DNA of 64,000 nucleotides. Origin: Acidobacteria bacterium 28-9. Its GTDB lineage: Bacteria > Acidobacteriota > Blastocatellia > Pyrinomonadales > Pyrinomonadaceae. The stretch is from contig MWYY01000057.1 of NCBI GenBank assembly GCA_002050355.1, forward strand, positions 1 to 64,000, given 5' to 3'. The notes beneath the pieces are model-generated. The model did not search any database, was not told the origin of the DNA, and worked only from the letters and a program-made list of their open reading frames with translations. Position 1 is the stretch's first letter; each line of letters opens with the position of its first letter. This document shows positions 24,673 through 32,842 of this stretch, one piece after another. The translations under genes and the position numbers were made by a program.

Positions 24673-24787
24673 TCCGAACGGTTGAGACGACGTGGGGCGA
24701 AACCCAATACATACAAGCTAAAAGCAAAAAGACAACATAAATAACAAAGTCGCCGCCCGCGCCCTCACGTCTATTGAATTGTTATGC
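24673..24787 (-). repeat. attC-like integron recombination site B
   Basis: On the minus strand it starts with GCATAAC (R''), followed by a spacer and GACGTGAGGGCG (L''). It ends with CGCCCCACGTC (L') and GTTCGGA (R', imperfect). The two arms pair along GACGTG(A)GGGCG with one unpaired A on one arm. It is 115 bp long and starts 20 bp after the stop of the 24808-25323 gene. It shares the outer AACGGTTGA, the central ATAACAAAGTCGC and the overall plan with site A. Confidence 0.7.
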
Positions 24788-24807
24788 GCGTTGTTGGTTA
24801 GAACAAT

Positions 24808-25323
24808 TTACGCCAATCCAACCTGCTTTAGAAACGAAAGCTGGTCGTAATAAGTAATGTCACGCACTACTTTTCCATTTTTAATTTCCAGGATGCTGCA
24901 AATTTTCAGCGAGAACTTTTTACCTTTCATCGTCGGCGGGTCATCGGGAGCAGGGTTTTGTATCGTGCCGCTTGAAACAAACTCGACGATAACTTTATTG
25001 CCGGAAACGATGATGTTGGTTACGTCGTCTTTAATATCCGGCGTTGACGCAAAATAATTTCGATAATTTACCGCTACTTCTTTCGGCGTGCGTTTAGGTG
25101 CGGAAAAATCCGGGGAATCAACAAACACATCCTCCGCATAAAACGAAGCCATTACTTCGGCATCGTGCCGGTTAAAAGCTTCAAAAATGGCTTTTACAAT
25201 ATCAATCGGCTCTTTTTTATCTGACATTCGAGTTTCTCCTTTTGTTTGTTTCTGCGCCAAGCCGGTCAGAGTCCCGACAAATATGATAGCGATTAACGCG
25301 GCGAAAATGTAAATCCGTTTCAT
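24808..25323 (-). CDS. Secreted SnoaL-like/ester-cyclase-type protein (cassette gene)
   Basis: The 171-residue protein has a signal peptide (about 1-23, ending GLAQK). A SnoaL-like domain follows: DIVKAIFEAFNRHDAEVMASFYAEDVFVDSP, then TPKEVAVNYRNYFASTPDIK, NKVIVEFVSSGTIQNPAP and a closing EIKNGKVVRDITYYDQLSFLKQVG. The pattern is typical of ester-cyclase/SnoaL-like proteins of about 130 residues. A clear GGAGG lies upstream of the ATG at 25323. It belongs to a different subfamily from the SnoaL-like gene at 24126, so the two are not a simple duplication. Confidence 0.82.
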   Translation of the reverse strand: MKRIYIFAALIAIIFVGTLTGLAQKQTKGETRMSDKKEPIDIVKAIFEAFNRHDAEVMASFYAEDVFVDSPDFSAPKRTPKEVAVNYRNYFASTPDIKDDVTNIIVSGNKVIVEFVSSGTIQNPAPDDPPTMKGKKFSLKICSILEIKNGKVVRDITYYDQLSFLKQVGLA

Positions 25324-25579
25324 AGTTAGTTCCTCCGTAAACTTCGAAATGATATTGTAACTTCAGATTTATATTTATATCTCAAATTAGTTTCAAGTCC
25401 AAGATATCATTTCATAGATGCAACAAAACCGAGAGTAAGGCACAATTTTGTATTCTACTGAATTAAATTTGTGTTATTTGGAAATTTTTATACTTCACTT
25501 CAACAGCTAAAATCAATAAAGTGTTGACTTTTTCGAATTTTTGCTTTAATTCACGTTGCGCAAAATAACCGGCTCGGCG

Positions 25580-28057
25580 TTAAAAGTCAGATTGATTTGT
25601 GAACTGTTTAACTGGCTGTTTTGGCTTTGTCGATTTGAATCGAATGGTGGAGGCTTCGTCTTCGATTTCGCCGCCCGGAGAAATTGGAATGTCGGCGGGA
25701 TTTTTGTAACGAAAGCTGCGTTCTTCGGAATCGAGTTCGACTGGAACGGTTAATTTTTGCGACGAACTCGGCGGCGGAATGTAGCCCGGATAATCGACGC
25801 GCGAATGATAGATTGCAACGAGAGATTTAATCATTGCTTCACGGATTTGCCGCAGTTCGCGTAAGGTTAAATCGCATTCATCAAGCTGGTCGTCCGATAA
25901 AATCGCGTCTATTATTTTCGTGACGATAAAGCGTATATTTTCCGGCGTCGGCTCTGAAAGCGAACGCGCGGCGGCTTCGCAGCTGTCGGCAATCATCATA
26001 ATCGCCGCTTCTTTGAATTGCGGTTTCGGTCCAGGATAACGAAAATCGTTTTCCGAAATGTCTTCCGGGTTGTGTGCTTCCGCCTGCGCTTTTTTTAGGA
26101 AATAATGCAGCGTGCGCGTGCCGTGATGCTGAGGTATAAAATCTATAATTCGCTGCGGCAAGCCCATTTCTTTTGCCAATTTTATGCCGTAGGTTACGTG
26201 GCTGATAATTATTTTCGCGCTTTGTGTCGGTTTCAGGCGATCGTGCGGATTTTTGCCCAACTGGTTTTCGACAAAATGTTCGGGCGCCGCGGTTTTACCG
26301 ATGTCATGGTAAAGCGCGCCGATTCGTGTCAGCAGCGCGTTTGCGCCGACCGCGCGACAGGCATCTTCCGCCAATTGCCCGACGGCATGCGAATGTTGAT
26401 TCGTGCCGGGCGCACGCATTGCGACTTGTCCGAGCGCAGGCAAATCGGCATTTGATAATTCAAGCAATTTTACATCCGTTAAAATCCCAAAAAACGATTC
26501 GCACAGCGGCAGAAACATTGCCGTAACCGCCGCCGTAACAAATCCGCTTCCCAGACCGCAGGCGATTGCCAATAAAACTGTGTTCAGAATAAACGGCTGC
26601 TGCGTGTAGCCGAGCAGCGCAACCGCCGTCGCCGCGCTTGCCGCACCGACGAGAATGCCCGCCGTTGTTACCGATTGGCGGCTGCGATAATGCCCGATGC
26701 CGAAAACCGCGACGGCTGAAGCAATCACCGCATATAAAGCAAATTCCAAATTTTTCGGCGCAATCAAACCGGCAATCAGCGCGAGAAAAAAGCCCGTAAA
26801 ACTTGCCGTGCGGCGGTCTGCGAGCAGTGTTATCAACAAACTTCCAAAAGCGAATGGAATCGCGTATGCCCATAACGTCGGGTCGTTTAGCGGCGCTTTA
26901 ACATTCTGTACGGCGGTAAATTCCGCGAGGCGAAAAAATATCGCCATCAACGCGGTTTGAATCAAGACAACGAAGCCGAAAAGCGCAAAAGTTTTTTTCT
27001 CCGGCAAGATCAATCGCGAAACGTTTCCGCTGTGCTGCACAAATTTCCACGCAATCCAAAACAAAGCGGAGACGATCGCCAGCAAACCGAAAAAGCGGTT
27101 TATCTGTCTGGTCGAGCTGCTGTAACTTTGAATGGCTGAAATCCGGGTAAGGACTTCGGGCGTGATAATATCGCCTTCAGAGACGATTCTTTGCGTGCGT
27201 TTGAGCGCAATTGTCACCGGCAAGATCTCTTTTGTGACCGATTCGCGCGCTTTTTCTGTCGCCACGCTGTCATAGGTAACACTCGGTTGGACGAGCGGCG
27301 CGAGTGCGGCGTTGAAGGCTTCGACTTCCCTTTCAGAAAGACTGCGGATTTGCCCTAAGCCGTCTTTCAATTTGTCTCTCGCCGCCGAAAGCGCTGTCAT
27401 ACTGCTTTCAGGCATTTTTACGACCGATTGTTGATTTGGCTTCAAACGGTCAATCAAAGCGATTTCCGTCTGAAAATACTGCCTGTCCTGATCACCGTAA
27501 ATTGAGCCTTCAGCGTTTTCGCGCAGAACTCTGGTTATCGCATCGAGTTCGTTCGTACTGAAACTGCGGGCAGCGAAAATCTTGCCGACTTCCGCGCCGC
27601 CTGCGCCAGTCCATTGCTGCTGCTGCGCTAGTGCATCAGCTTTAGAATTTGTATTTGTTTTATTACTTGAATTTTCGTTTTTTCTTTGCAGAATTTCCCA
27701 AGCCGATCGAAAGCTCTGCACGGCTTCGGCGGCGCGGTTGGCGTCAAACGTAAAAATCGGACGCACCGATTCGCTGACCGTTCGTCGTTTTCTTTCGGTC
27801 TCTTCGGCGTCGGCGACGAAAATATCGGCAGGCGAGATTATACTTTCGCGGGCAATATCGCCTTCTTTATACTGCTCGGCAGCAGGACGCCAGAACGGAT
27901 TGCTGATGAGAAATGTGGTAGTAAGACAAAGAAATACAAAACCTATACCGAATTTCTGCTTTTCGGACACTCCGCGAAAATACGGTAAAATGTAATCTTT
28001 CACCTTCTTGGGCGTTTTTGTCAGCAAATTTGGTAAGTCCTGTAGCCGTTTATTCAT
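25580..28057 (-). CDS. pgpH: 7TM-HD membrane phosphodiesterase (PgpH-type, c-di-AMP)
   Basis: The 825-residue protein has one N-terminal membrane helix (about 37-53). An extracellular 7TMR-HDED domain (about 60-330) follows, then seven or so membrane helices (about 335-540) and a cytoplasmic HD domain (about 560-720). The HD motif is seen in HSHAVGQLAEDACRAVGANALLTRIGALYHDIGK. Gram-positive homologues degrade c-di-AMP to pApA; this activity is assumed by homology. The C-terminal 80 residues are charged and variable. A Gln/Asn/Ser-rich insertion sits near residue 140. The stop is close to the cassette-array flank. It is probably not regulated by that array. Confidence 0.87.
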   Translation of the reverse strand: MNKRLQDLPNLLTKTPKKVKDYILPYFRGVSEKQKFGIGFVFLCLTTTFLISNPFWRPAAEQYKEGDIARESIISPADIFVADAEETERKRRTVSESVRPIFTFDANRAAEAVQSFRSAWEILQRKNENSSNKTNTNSKADALAQQQQWTGAGGAEVGKIFAARSFSTNELDAITRVLRENAEGSIYGDQDRQYFQTEIALIDRLKPNQQSVVKMPESSMTALSAARDKLKDGLGQIRSLSEREVEAFNAALAPLVQPSVTYDSVATEKARESVTKEILPVTIALKRTQRIVSEGDIITPEVLTRISAIQSYSSSTRQINRFFGLLAIVSALFWIAWKFVQHSGNVSRLILPEKKTFALFGFVVLIQTALMAIFFRLAEFTAVQNVKAPLNDPTLWAYAIPFAFGSLLITLLADRRTASFTGFFLALIAGLIAPKNLEFALYAVIASAVAVFGIGHYRSRQSVTTAGILVGAASAATAVALLGYTQQPFILNTVLLAIACGLGSGFVTAAVTAMFLPLCESFFGILTDVKLLELSNADLPALGQVAMRAPGTNQHSHAVGQLAEDACRAVGANALLTRIGALYHDIGKTAAPEHFVENQLGKNPHDRLKPTQSAKIIISHVTYGIKLAKEMGLPQRIIDFIPQHHGTRTLHYFLKKAQAEAHNPEDISENDFRYPGPKPQFKEAAIMMIADSCEAAARSLSEPTPENIRFIVTKIIDAILSDDQLDECDLTLRELRQIREAMIKSLVAIYHSRVDYPGYIPPPSSSQKLTVPVELDSEERSFRYKNPADIPISPGGEIEDEASTIRFKSTKPKQPVKQFTNQSDF

Positions 28058-28061
28058 TTGG

Positions 28062-28178
28062 GAGAGATTTTAAAGTTTATAGAGTTAAGAAAGTTTTCGA
28101 AGCTCGCAGCATTTATTGAACAGATGTCGAAATACCCTGTGAATTCTGCAAACTCTATGAACTCAGTAAATTAACTCA
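28062..28178. repeat. Imperfect 9-bp-phase repeat region between hflX and pgpH
   Basis: ATAGAGTTA-like units on the left (about 28069-28095) face inverted ACTCTATGA/ACTCAGTAA-like units on the right (about 28150-28178). The hflX stop (28176-28178) lies in the right block. Units are more degenerate than in the 6192 or 54342 arrays. Confidence 0.4.
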
Positions 28179-29834
28179 ATAAACCGTTTCCAAATCTTGA
28201 GACAAAACTTCTCCAATTTTCTCAAGAAGCGGTTTTAATGTTTCGGGTTGAATAGCTGAAACTGCCACACTTTCGCTGCCCTTGTCAAATAAAAGCGTTC
28301 TTTGCAAAGCCTGAAGGGAAACTTCGTCGAGTAAATCCGCTTTGTTTATAACAATAAAACGGGGAATTTTATTCAAATCGAGTTTGCCGAGAATTTTATC
28401 AACCGATTCGATCTGCGCCAAACTGTTTGGACTCGACGCATCGACGACGTGGACGAGCAAATCGCTGTCCGAGATTTCTTCTAAAGTTGCACGAAAGGCG
28501 GCGACGAGCGTTTCGGGCAAATCACGTATAAATCCGACCGTATCGTTGATGATGATTTCCTTTTCAATCGGCAGGCGCAGACGACGCGATGTCGGGTCTA
28601 AGGTGACAAACATTTTGTTTTCCGCAAAAACCGTACTTTGGGTCAGAGTGTTGAGAAGTGTCGATTTTCCGGCGTTTGTATAACCGACCAGAGAAATTAT
28701 AGGCACATTGCGACTGAGCCTGTGCTTTCTTCTTTCCTGTCGTTGATGACGCAGATTTTCGACTTGTTTTTCAAGCTGCGAAATTTTATCGCGCACGCGC
28801 CGACGGTCGGTTTCCAATTTTGTTTCGCCGGGACCGCGCCCGCCAATGCCGCCCGCGAGCCGCGAAAACGCCGAATTTTGTCCCTGCACCAGACGCGGAA
28901 GCAAATATTTTAACTGCGCGAGTTCGACCTGCATTTTTCCTTCGCGCGATTGGGCGCGCTGGGCGAAAATATCTAAAATTAACTGCGGTCGGTCAATAAC
29001 TTTCAAATCTGTCGCCTCCGAAAGCGAACGAACCTGCGCGGGCGAAAGCTCGGCGTCGAAAACAATCAAATCCGCGCCGAGACGCATTGCGCGAATCAGT
29101 AATTCTTCCAATTTACCCCGTCCCAAAACGGTCTTTGAGTCAATCTGCTGGCGTCTCTGCACGATTTTGTCCAGCACGACCGTTTCGGCGGAAAGAGCGA
29201 GTTCTTCGAGTTCGGCGAGCGATTCTTCGGCTTCGGATAAATAACCGGTTGTTACGCCGACAAGAATTACGCGGTCGCGATTCGTCTGCCGATTGCGCGC
29301 CGTTTGGCGATTCCGCGCCATTTCGTTTTCAAGCGAATTTATCATTGACAGAAAATTCGCGTCTAAATGTGCCGGAATTTTCGGCTGCAAAAATTCGTAT
29401 GGCAGCGTTTGGCTTTCGGTTTCCAATTTTTCAGCAGTTGTCGGCAAAAGATGCGCCGAATAGACCAAATCCGGTAAACCGGTTTCTTTATCAACTTGAA
29501 TGACAGACATCAAATCGAGTCGCAGCAGAGCTAAGTCAGTCAAATCGTCCTGCGTCAATTTTTCATTCGACAAATGCGTATGAACGCAGCGAAGTCCGCG
29601 AAAACGCTCTTGCGACACACGCGCGCGCCCGAAATCCGGCATCTCGATGCTTTTCGCCGTGCCGACCATCACGTATTCAACCTGTCCTTTGCGATTGATG
29701 AGAACGCCGACTTGTCTATTTGTCTCGTGTGAAATTTCCGAAAGCTGACGCGCCAGTTCCGGCGAGACGATTTGTTCGGCAGCGACGCGGCGCGTAGAAA
29801 GCCGTTCGATGCGCCGTATCTGATTTTGTTTCAA
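28176..29834 (-). CDS. hflX: Ribosome-associated GTPase HflX
   Basis: HflX splits stalled ribosomes and acts in stress recovery. The 552-residue protein has an extra N-terminal domain (about 1-185, including HTHLSNEKLTQDDLTDL), seen in some non-proteobacterial HflX proteins. The canonical HflX N-domain follows (TVLGRGKLEELLI and SRLAGGIGGRGPGETKLETDRR), then the GTPase domain with G1 GYTNAGKST, G3 DTVGF and G4 NKAD. A short duplication, RNRQTARNRQTNR at about 175-187, lies at the domain joint. It is one of the best-supported genes here. The end of the coding sequence lies in the repeat region. Confidence 0.95.
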   Translation of the reverse strand: MKQNQIRRIERLSTRRVAAEQIVSPELARQLSEISHETNRQVGVLINRKGQVEYVMVGTAKSIEMPDFGRARVSQERFRGLRCVHTHLSNEKLTQDDLTDLALLRLDLMSVIQVDKETGLPDLVYSAHLLPTTAEKLETESQTLPYEFLQPKIPAHLDANFLSMINSLENEMARNRQTARNRQTNRDRVILVGVTTGYLSEAEESLAELEELALSAETVVLDKIVQRRQQIDSKTVLGRGKLEELLIRAMRLGADLIVFDAELSPAQVRSLSEATDLKVIDRPQLILDIFAQRAQSREGKMQVELAQLKYLLPRLVQGQNSAFSRLAGGIGGRGPGETKLETDRRRVRDKISQLEKQVENLRHQRQERRKHRLSRNVPIISLVGYTNAGKSTLLNTLTQSTVFAENKMFVTLDPTSRRLRLPIEKEIIINDTVGFIRDLPETLVAAFRATLEEISDSDLLVHVVDASSPNSLAQIESVDKILGKLDLNKIPRFIVINKADLLDEVSLQALQRTLLFDKGSESVAVSAIQPETLKPLLEKIGEVLSQDLETVY

Positions 29835-29960
29835 ACCTTGCGTAAATCCGTGAATGTTACTGATAAATTGTAAATCCTCCGAAGTTTTATGTAATAGAAT
29901 TATAACAAATTTCAGATTTCAAATTTAAGTTATAAAGCTAAATTAAATCAAACTTCGATA

Positions 29961-30002
29961 TTGAATCTTGAATGTTGAATTTGGAGCTTGGAATCTGGAA
30001 TT
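29961..30002. repeat. Six-unit heptad array in the hflX-lexA-like divergent gap
   Basis: Six consecutive 7-bp units (TTGAATC, TTGAATG, TTGAATT, TGGAGCT, TGGAATC, TGGAATT) keep exact phase from 29961 to 30002, 24 bases before the LexA-like start codon. A complementary AT-rich stretch at about 29909-29925 (CAGATTTCAAATTT) could pair with it. Confidence 0.8.
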
Positions 30003-30026
30003 ATAACAATTAAACTCTCTTTCATT

Positions 30027-30647
30027 ATGCAGCCGCGCACACGCCGCCAAAAGGAAGTTCTGGAATTTATCACGCGCTTTGTCGAAAAACACGGTTACGA
30101 GCCTTCGTACCAACAAATTGCGTGGCATCTCGGCGTCAGTTCAAAAGCCGGAATTGCGCGGCATATCAAATGTCTGGAAAGTCAGGGTTTGATAACCAGA
30201 CGGCGTGAAAACGGTAGTTTTAGTCTGGAACTGCGTTCATCGAGCGAGGTTTCCGAAGCAGTTTGCCGCATTGAATGGCTCGACGTGCCGATTGAAAACG
30301 CTTTTGTCGAAGATTGGGAACGCGAAACGCTGTATGTTCCGAAGTTTCTACTCGGTTTTCAAACACCCGAACGCCTGCGCGCTTTTCGCGTGCCGAACGA
30401 TTCGATGATTGAAGAAAACATCCGCGAAGGCGATGTCGCGCTGGTTGAAAAGCGTTCTTTTGCACGCGATGGCGATATTGTTGTAGCTCTGACGGAAAAC
30501 AAGCGCGCCGTTTTGAAACAGTTTTACCGCGATGGAGCAAAAATCGAGCTTCGCCCGGCAAATTCCAGTTTTGTTTCGATTATGCTTTCGGCGGACAAAG
30601 TTTCCGTAGAAGGCGTTTTTCGTGGTCTCTTGCGTCCTTTCAGTTAA
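30027..30647 (+). CDS. LexA-like repressor without the canonical cleavage site
   Basis: The 206-residue protein (ATG at 30027, MQPRTRRQKEVLEFI) has the LexA winged helix with YEPSYQQIAWHLGVSSKAGIARHIKCLESQGLI. The C-terminal S24 domain has the catalytic serine in FRVPNDSMIEENI and the catalytic lysine in RAVLKQFYRDG. At the place where LexA has an Ala-Gly bond followed by Pro-Ile, this protein reads RIEWLDVPIENA. Ala-Gly is thus replaced by Leu-Asp or similar, and self-cleavage is doubtful. It may be a LexA paralogue with a different signal. It is divergent from hflX and 76 bp upstream of the heptosyltransferase-like gene. Confidence 0.8.
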   Translation: MQPRTRRQKEVLEFITRFVEKHGYEPSYQQIAWHLGVSSKAGIARHIKCLESQGLITRRRENGSFSLELRSSSEVSEAVCRIEWLDVPIENAFVEDWERETLYVPKFLLGFQTPERLRAFRVPNDSMIEENIREGDVALVEKRSFARDGDIVVALTENKRAVLKQFYRDGAKIELRPANSSFVSIMLSADKVSVEGVFRGLLRPFS

Positions 30648-30723
30648 TCAAATAAGATTTAAATTTACGCGAACGGAAAAAACAGACATCACACAAAATT
30701 CTTACAAGCCGCCAGACAAGCCG

Positions 30724-31857
30724 ATGACTTCAGACAAAAAGCCGAAAGTTTTGGTTTATCTTTTCGGTTCGCTCGGCGATACTATTGTGGCGATTCCGGC
30801 TTTGCGCGCTATCCGCCGTCATTTTAGCGACACCGAATTGATTTTGCTGCAAAACGTCGAATCGGGCAATATTGTAAAGGCTTCCGAAGTGATTCCCGAA
30901 GATTTGATAGACGGTTATCTGAGCTACAAAAACAAAGCGGGCAAAATCAGCAAAATCGGCGGTTTTTATCGTTTGTGGCGCGATTTGCGGCGTCAGCAAT
31001 TCCAAGCGGTTGTTTATTTGGTTATCAGCGAACGTCCGGCACCTTCAGTTGCGCGCGACAAACTTTTTTTTCGGCTGTGCGGCATTCCGCGCTTGCTCGG
31101 TTTTCACGCATTTTCGCGCGAAGAGCTCTATCCGATTGACGCCGTAAAGCGTCCAGCGATGACTGACAATGAAGCCGTTCGTAAATTGAAGCGCCTGGAA
31201 ATGGACGGCGTCGAATTCTTGCCGGAAGAAGATTTGCGCACGCCGTTTCTGACTTTTTCGAATGCCGAAACTGAAATTATAAAAAATTGGCTCGCGCCGC
31301 GCCGAAAAAAATTAGATTCGCGTCTTATCGCTATCGCACCGGGCTGCAAGACACGCGCAAATATTTGGTCACTTGAAAACTTCAGGCAAATCGGACAAAG
31401 GTTGATTGCTGCCGACCCGAATTGCGAGATTGTCGTAATCGGCGGCAAAGCTGAACGTGAAGACGGCGAAAAATTAGTTTCGGCGTGGGGCGGAGGCATC
31501 AACGCCGCCGGAGAATTTTCCGTGCGCGAGTCGGGCGCGCTGCTTTCTTTGTGCGATTTTTACATCGGGCTGGATACCGGCACAACGCATTTGGCGGCAG
31601 TTGTCGGAACGACGTGTTTCGGCATTTACGGGGAGCGCAATAATCCGGGAAATTGGTTTCCGCTCGGCACCGGGCATTTGGTTGTTTTTCATCCTGTCGT
31701 CTGCGCCGGTTGCCGTGCGTACACTTGTCCGCGACCGACACATCCGTGTATGACTGGAGTCTCGGTTGAGGCTGTCTGGCAAAACTTGCAGAAATTTATG
31801 CAGCAAAAAACACCAACCGGCGCAGACATTTCGTCAGTTGAAAGAATTGCCGTGTAA
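30724..31857 (+). CDS. Glycosyltransferase family 9 (heptosyltransferase-like)
   Basis: The 377-residue protein (ATG at 30724) has the GT9 pattern. The N-terminal Rossmann half has VLVYLFGSLGDTIVAIPALRAIRRHFSD. The C-terminal half has IAIAPGCKTRANIWSLENFRQI, IVVIGGKAEREDGE and the donor-site DFYIGLDTGTTHLAAVVGTTCFGIYG. GT9 enzymes add heptose or related sugars to LPS inner core at the inner membrane. A Cys-rich stretch near residues 330-345 (CAGCRAYTCPRPTHPC) is typical of this group. It is followed by an FkbM methyltransferase, suggesting a small glycan-modifying operon. Confidence 0.87.
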   Translation: MTSDKKPKVLVYLFGSLGDTIVAIPALRAIRRHFSDTELILLQNVESGNIVKASEVIPEDLIDGYLSYKNKAGKISKIGGFYRLWRDLRRQQFQAVVYLVISERPAPSVARDKLFFRLCGIPRLLGFHAFSREELYPIDAVKRPAMTDNEAVRKLKRLEMDGVEFLPEEDLRTPFLTFSNAETEIIKNWLAPRRKKLDSRLIAIAPGCKTRANIWSLENFRQIGQRLIAADPNCEIVVIGGKAEREDGEKLVSAWGGGINAAGEFSVRESGALLSLCDFYIGLDTGTTHLAAVVGTTCFGIYGERNNPGNWFPLGTGHLVVFHPVVCAGCRAYTCPRPTHPCMTGVSVEAVWQNLQKFMQQKTPTGADISSVERIAV

Positions 31858-31878
31858 GCAAATTTCAGAGTAAACGGT

Positions 31879-31907
31879 CGATTAAAAATTCAACTTATTT
31901 TTAATCG
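31879..31907. repeat. AT-rich perfect hairpin between GT9 and FkbM genes
   Basis: CGATTAAAAA (31879-31888) and TTTTTAATCG (31898-31907) form a 10-bp perfect stem with a 9-base loop. It lacks a downstream T-tract on the plus strand. It may be an mRNA-stability element. Confidence 0.45.
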
Positions 31908-31932
31908 AAACAAGTGCCGGACAATTATAAAT

Positions 31933-32730
31933 ATGAGTTTACAAAACAAAGTCAGAGGCTTAAAGGAAGTTTGGCAATTTGACAACCGTCTGTGGTTGAC
32001 CGTAACCAAAACTTTTTTTCCGCAGGAACGGCTGTATATTTACCGTTATAAAGGCTTGGAAATTTTGTCTGACCACGCCGCGGGCGACGAAAACGGAGCG
32101 CGCGAAGTTTTGACTTCGCCGATGTATCGCCGTTTTTTCCCAGAAATTAAATTTGGCGGTGCAATCAATGTGCTGGATTTAGGTGCGAACAACGGCGGCT
32201 TTCCGCTTTTGCTGCAAACATCCGGCATCGCGCTGAAAAAAGTTGTCAGCGTTGAACTGAATCCGAAAACTTTTGTTCGTCTGCGTTTTAATCTCGAACG
32301 AAATCTGCCTTGCGAAGTAATCGCTCTAAACGCGGCTCTCTGCGGCGAAGATGGCTTGCTCGAAGTTACTCTTGGCGAAGGCGGCGTATCTGACAGTATC
32401 TACGACAATGACGCAGGCAAAAACGGCGCACAGGTCTATAAAATTCAAGGTTTAACTTTTGACCAAATTTGCGAAACTTATTTTGCCGACGAAGTAATTG
32501 ACATTTGTAAAATAGATGTCGAAGGCGCGGAATTTGATGTTTTCCTGCAACCTTTGCATTTAAGGTTGCAGCAATGCCGTTATTTAATAATGGAGATTCA
32601 CGAGCGCGGCGGCAGACGAGCCGATGAGATTCTACCCGCCGTCGAGCGGCTCGGACTGGTGCGTCAACCGACGCCCACAGACGCTGACCAATCAGTTCAT
32701 TTTTTTGTCAATTCAAAATTTGACTCGTGA
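31933..32730 (+). CDS. FkbM-family methyltransferase
   Basis: The 265-residue protein has SAM motif I in INVLDLGANNGGFPLLLQ near residue 80, VVSVELNP as the acidic loop, VIALNAALCGEDGLLEVTLGEGGVSDSI, and the FkbM signature DICKIDVEGAEFDVFL near residue 195. It differs clearly from the FkbM protein at 15487. It probably methylates a sugar in the same pathway as the GT9 enzyme 75 bp upstream. The N-terminal 75 residues contain WQFDNRLWLTVTKTFFP, a family-typical lead-in. Confidence 0.85.
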   Translation: MSLQNKVRGLKEVWQFDNRLWLTVTKTFFPQERLYIYRYKGLEILSDHAAGDENGAREVLTSPMYRRFFPEIKFGGAINVLDLGANNGGFPLLLQTSGIALKKVVSVELNPKTFVRLRFNLERNLPCEVIALNAALCGEDGLLEVTLGEGGVSDSIYDNDAGKNGAQVYKIQGLTFDQICETYFADEVIDICKIDVEGAEFDVFLQPLHLRLQQCRYLIMEIHERGGRRADEILPAVERLGLVRQPTPTDADQSVHFFVNSKFDS

Positions 32731-32842
32731 ATGAAAAGGTAGTTTTGTTGGAATGGCGCTCCGATACAAAATCGAAATAGATTTTAAGAAGCGGATTTCT
32801 TAACAGTTTTCGCTTTTTTATCGCTTGCCGTCAATTTGTCGC

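Larger units (their letters stand above)
23090..25323 (-). mobile_element. Small integron cassette array without integrase (CALIN-like)
   Basis: Two related attC-like sites (23090-23202 and 24673-24787) each lie 15-20 bp downstream of a minus-strand gene, as in compact gene cassettes. Cassette 2 (about 23096-24679, 1.58 kb) carries the SnoaL-like gene and the esterase. Cassette 1 carries the second SnoaL-like gene; its outer boundary (25324-25579) is not recognisable. No intI or attI is in the window. Calling it a mobile cassette array is inference from site structure and layout. Confidence 0.6.

Noticed and set aside
23090-24787. Interpretation of the two palindromic sites as REP/BIME elements
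   Set aside because: Only two copies are seen, both 113-115 bp long and asymmetrically placed just after gene stops, with RYYYAAC boxes; attC fits better, though a genome-wide search is needed.
32760-32830. AAGCG/CGCTT hairpin with T-run after the FkbM gene
   Set aside because: The stem is only about 5 bp with a long loop, insufficient to claim a terminator.
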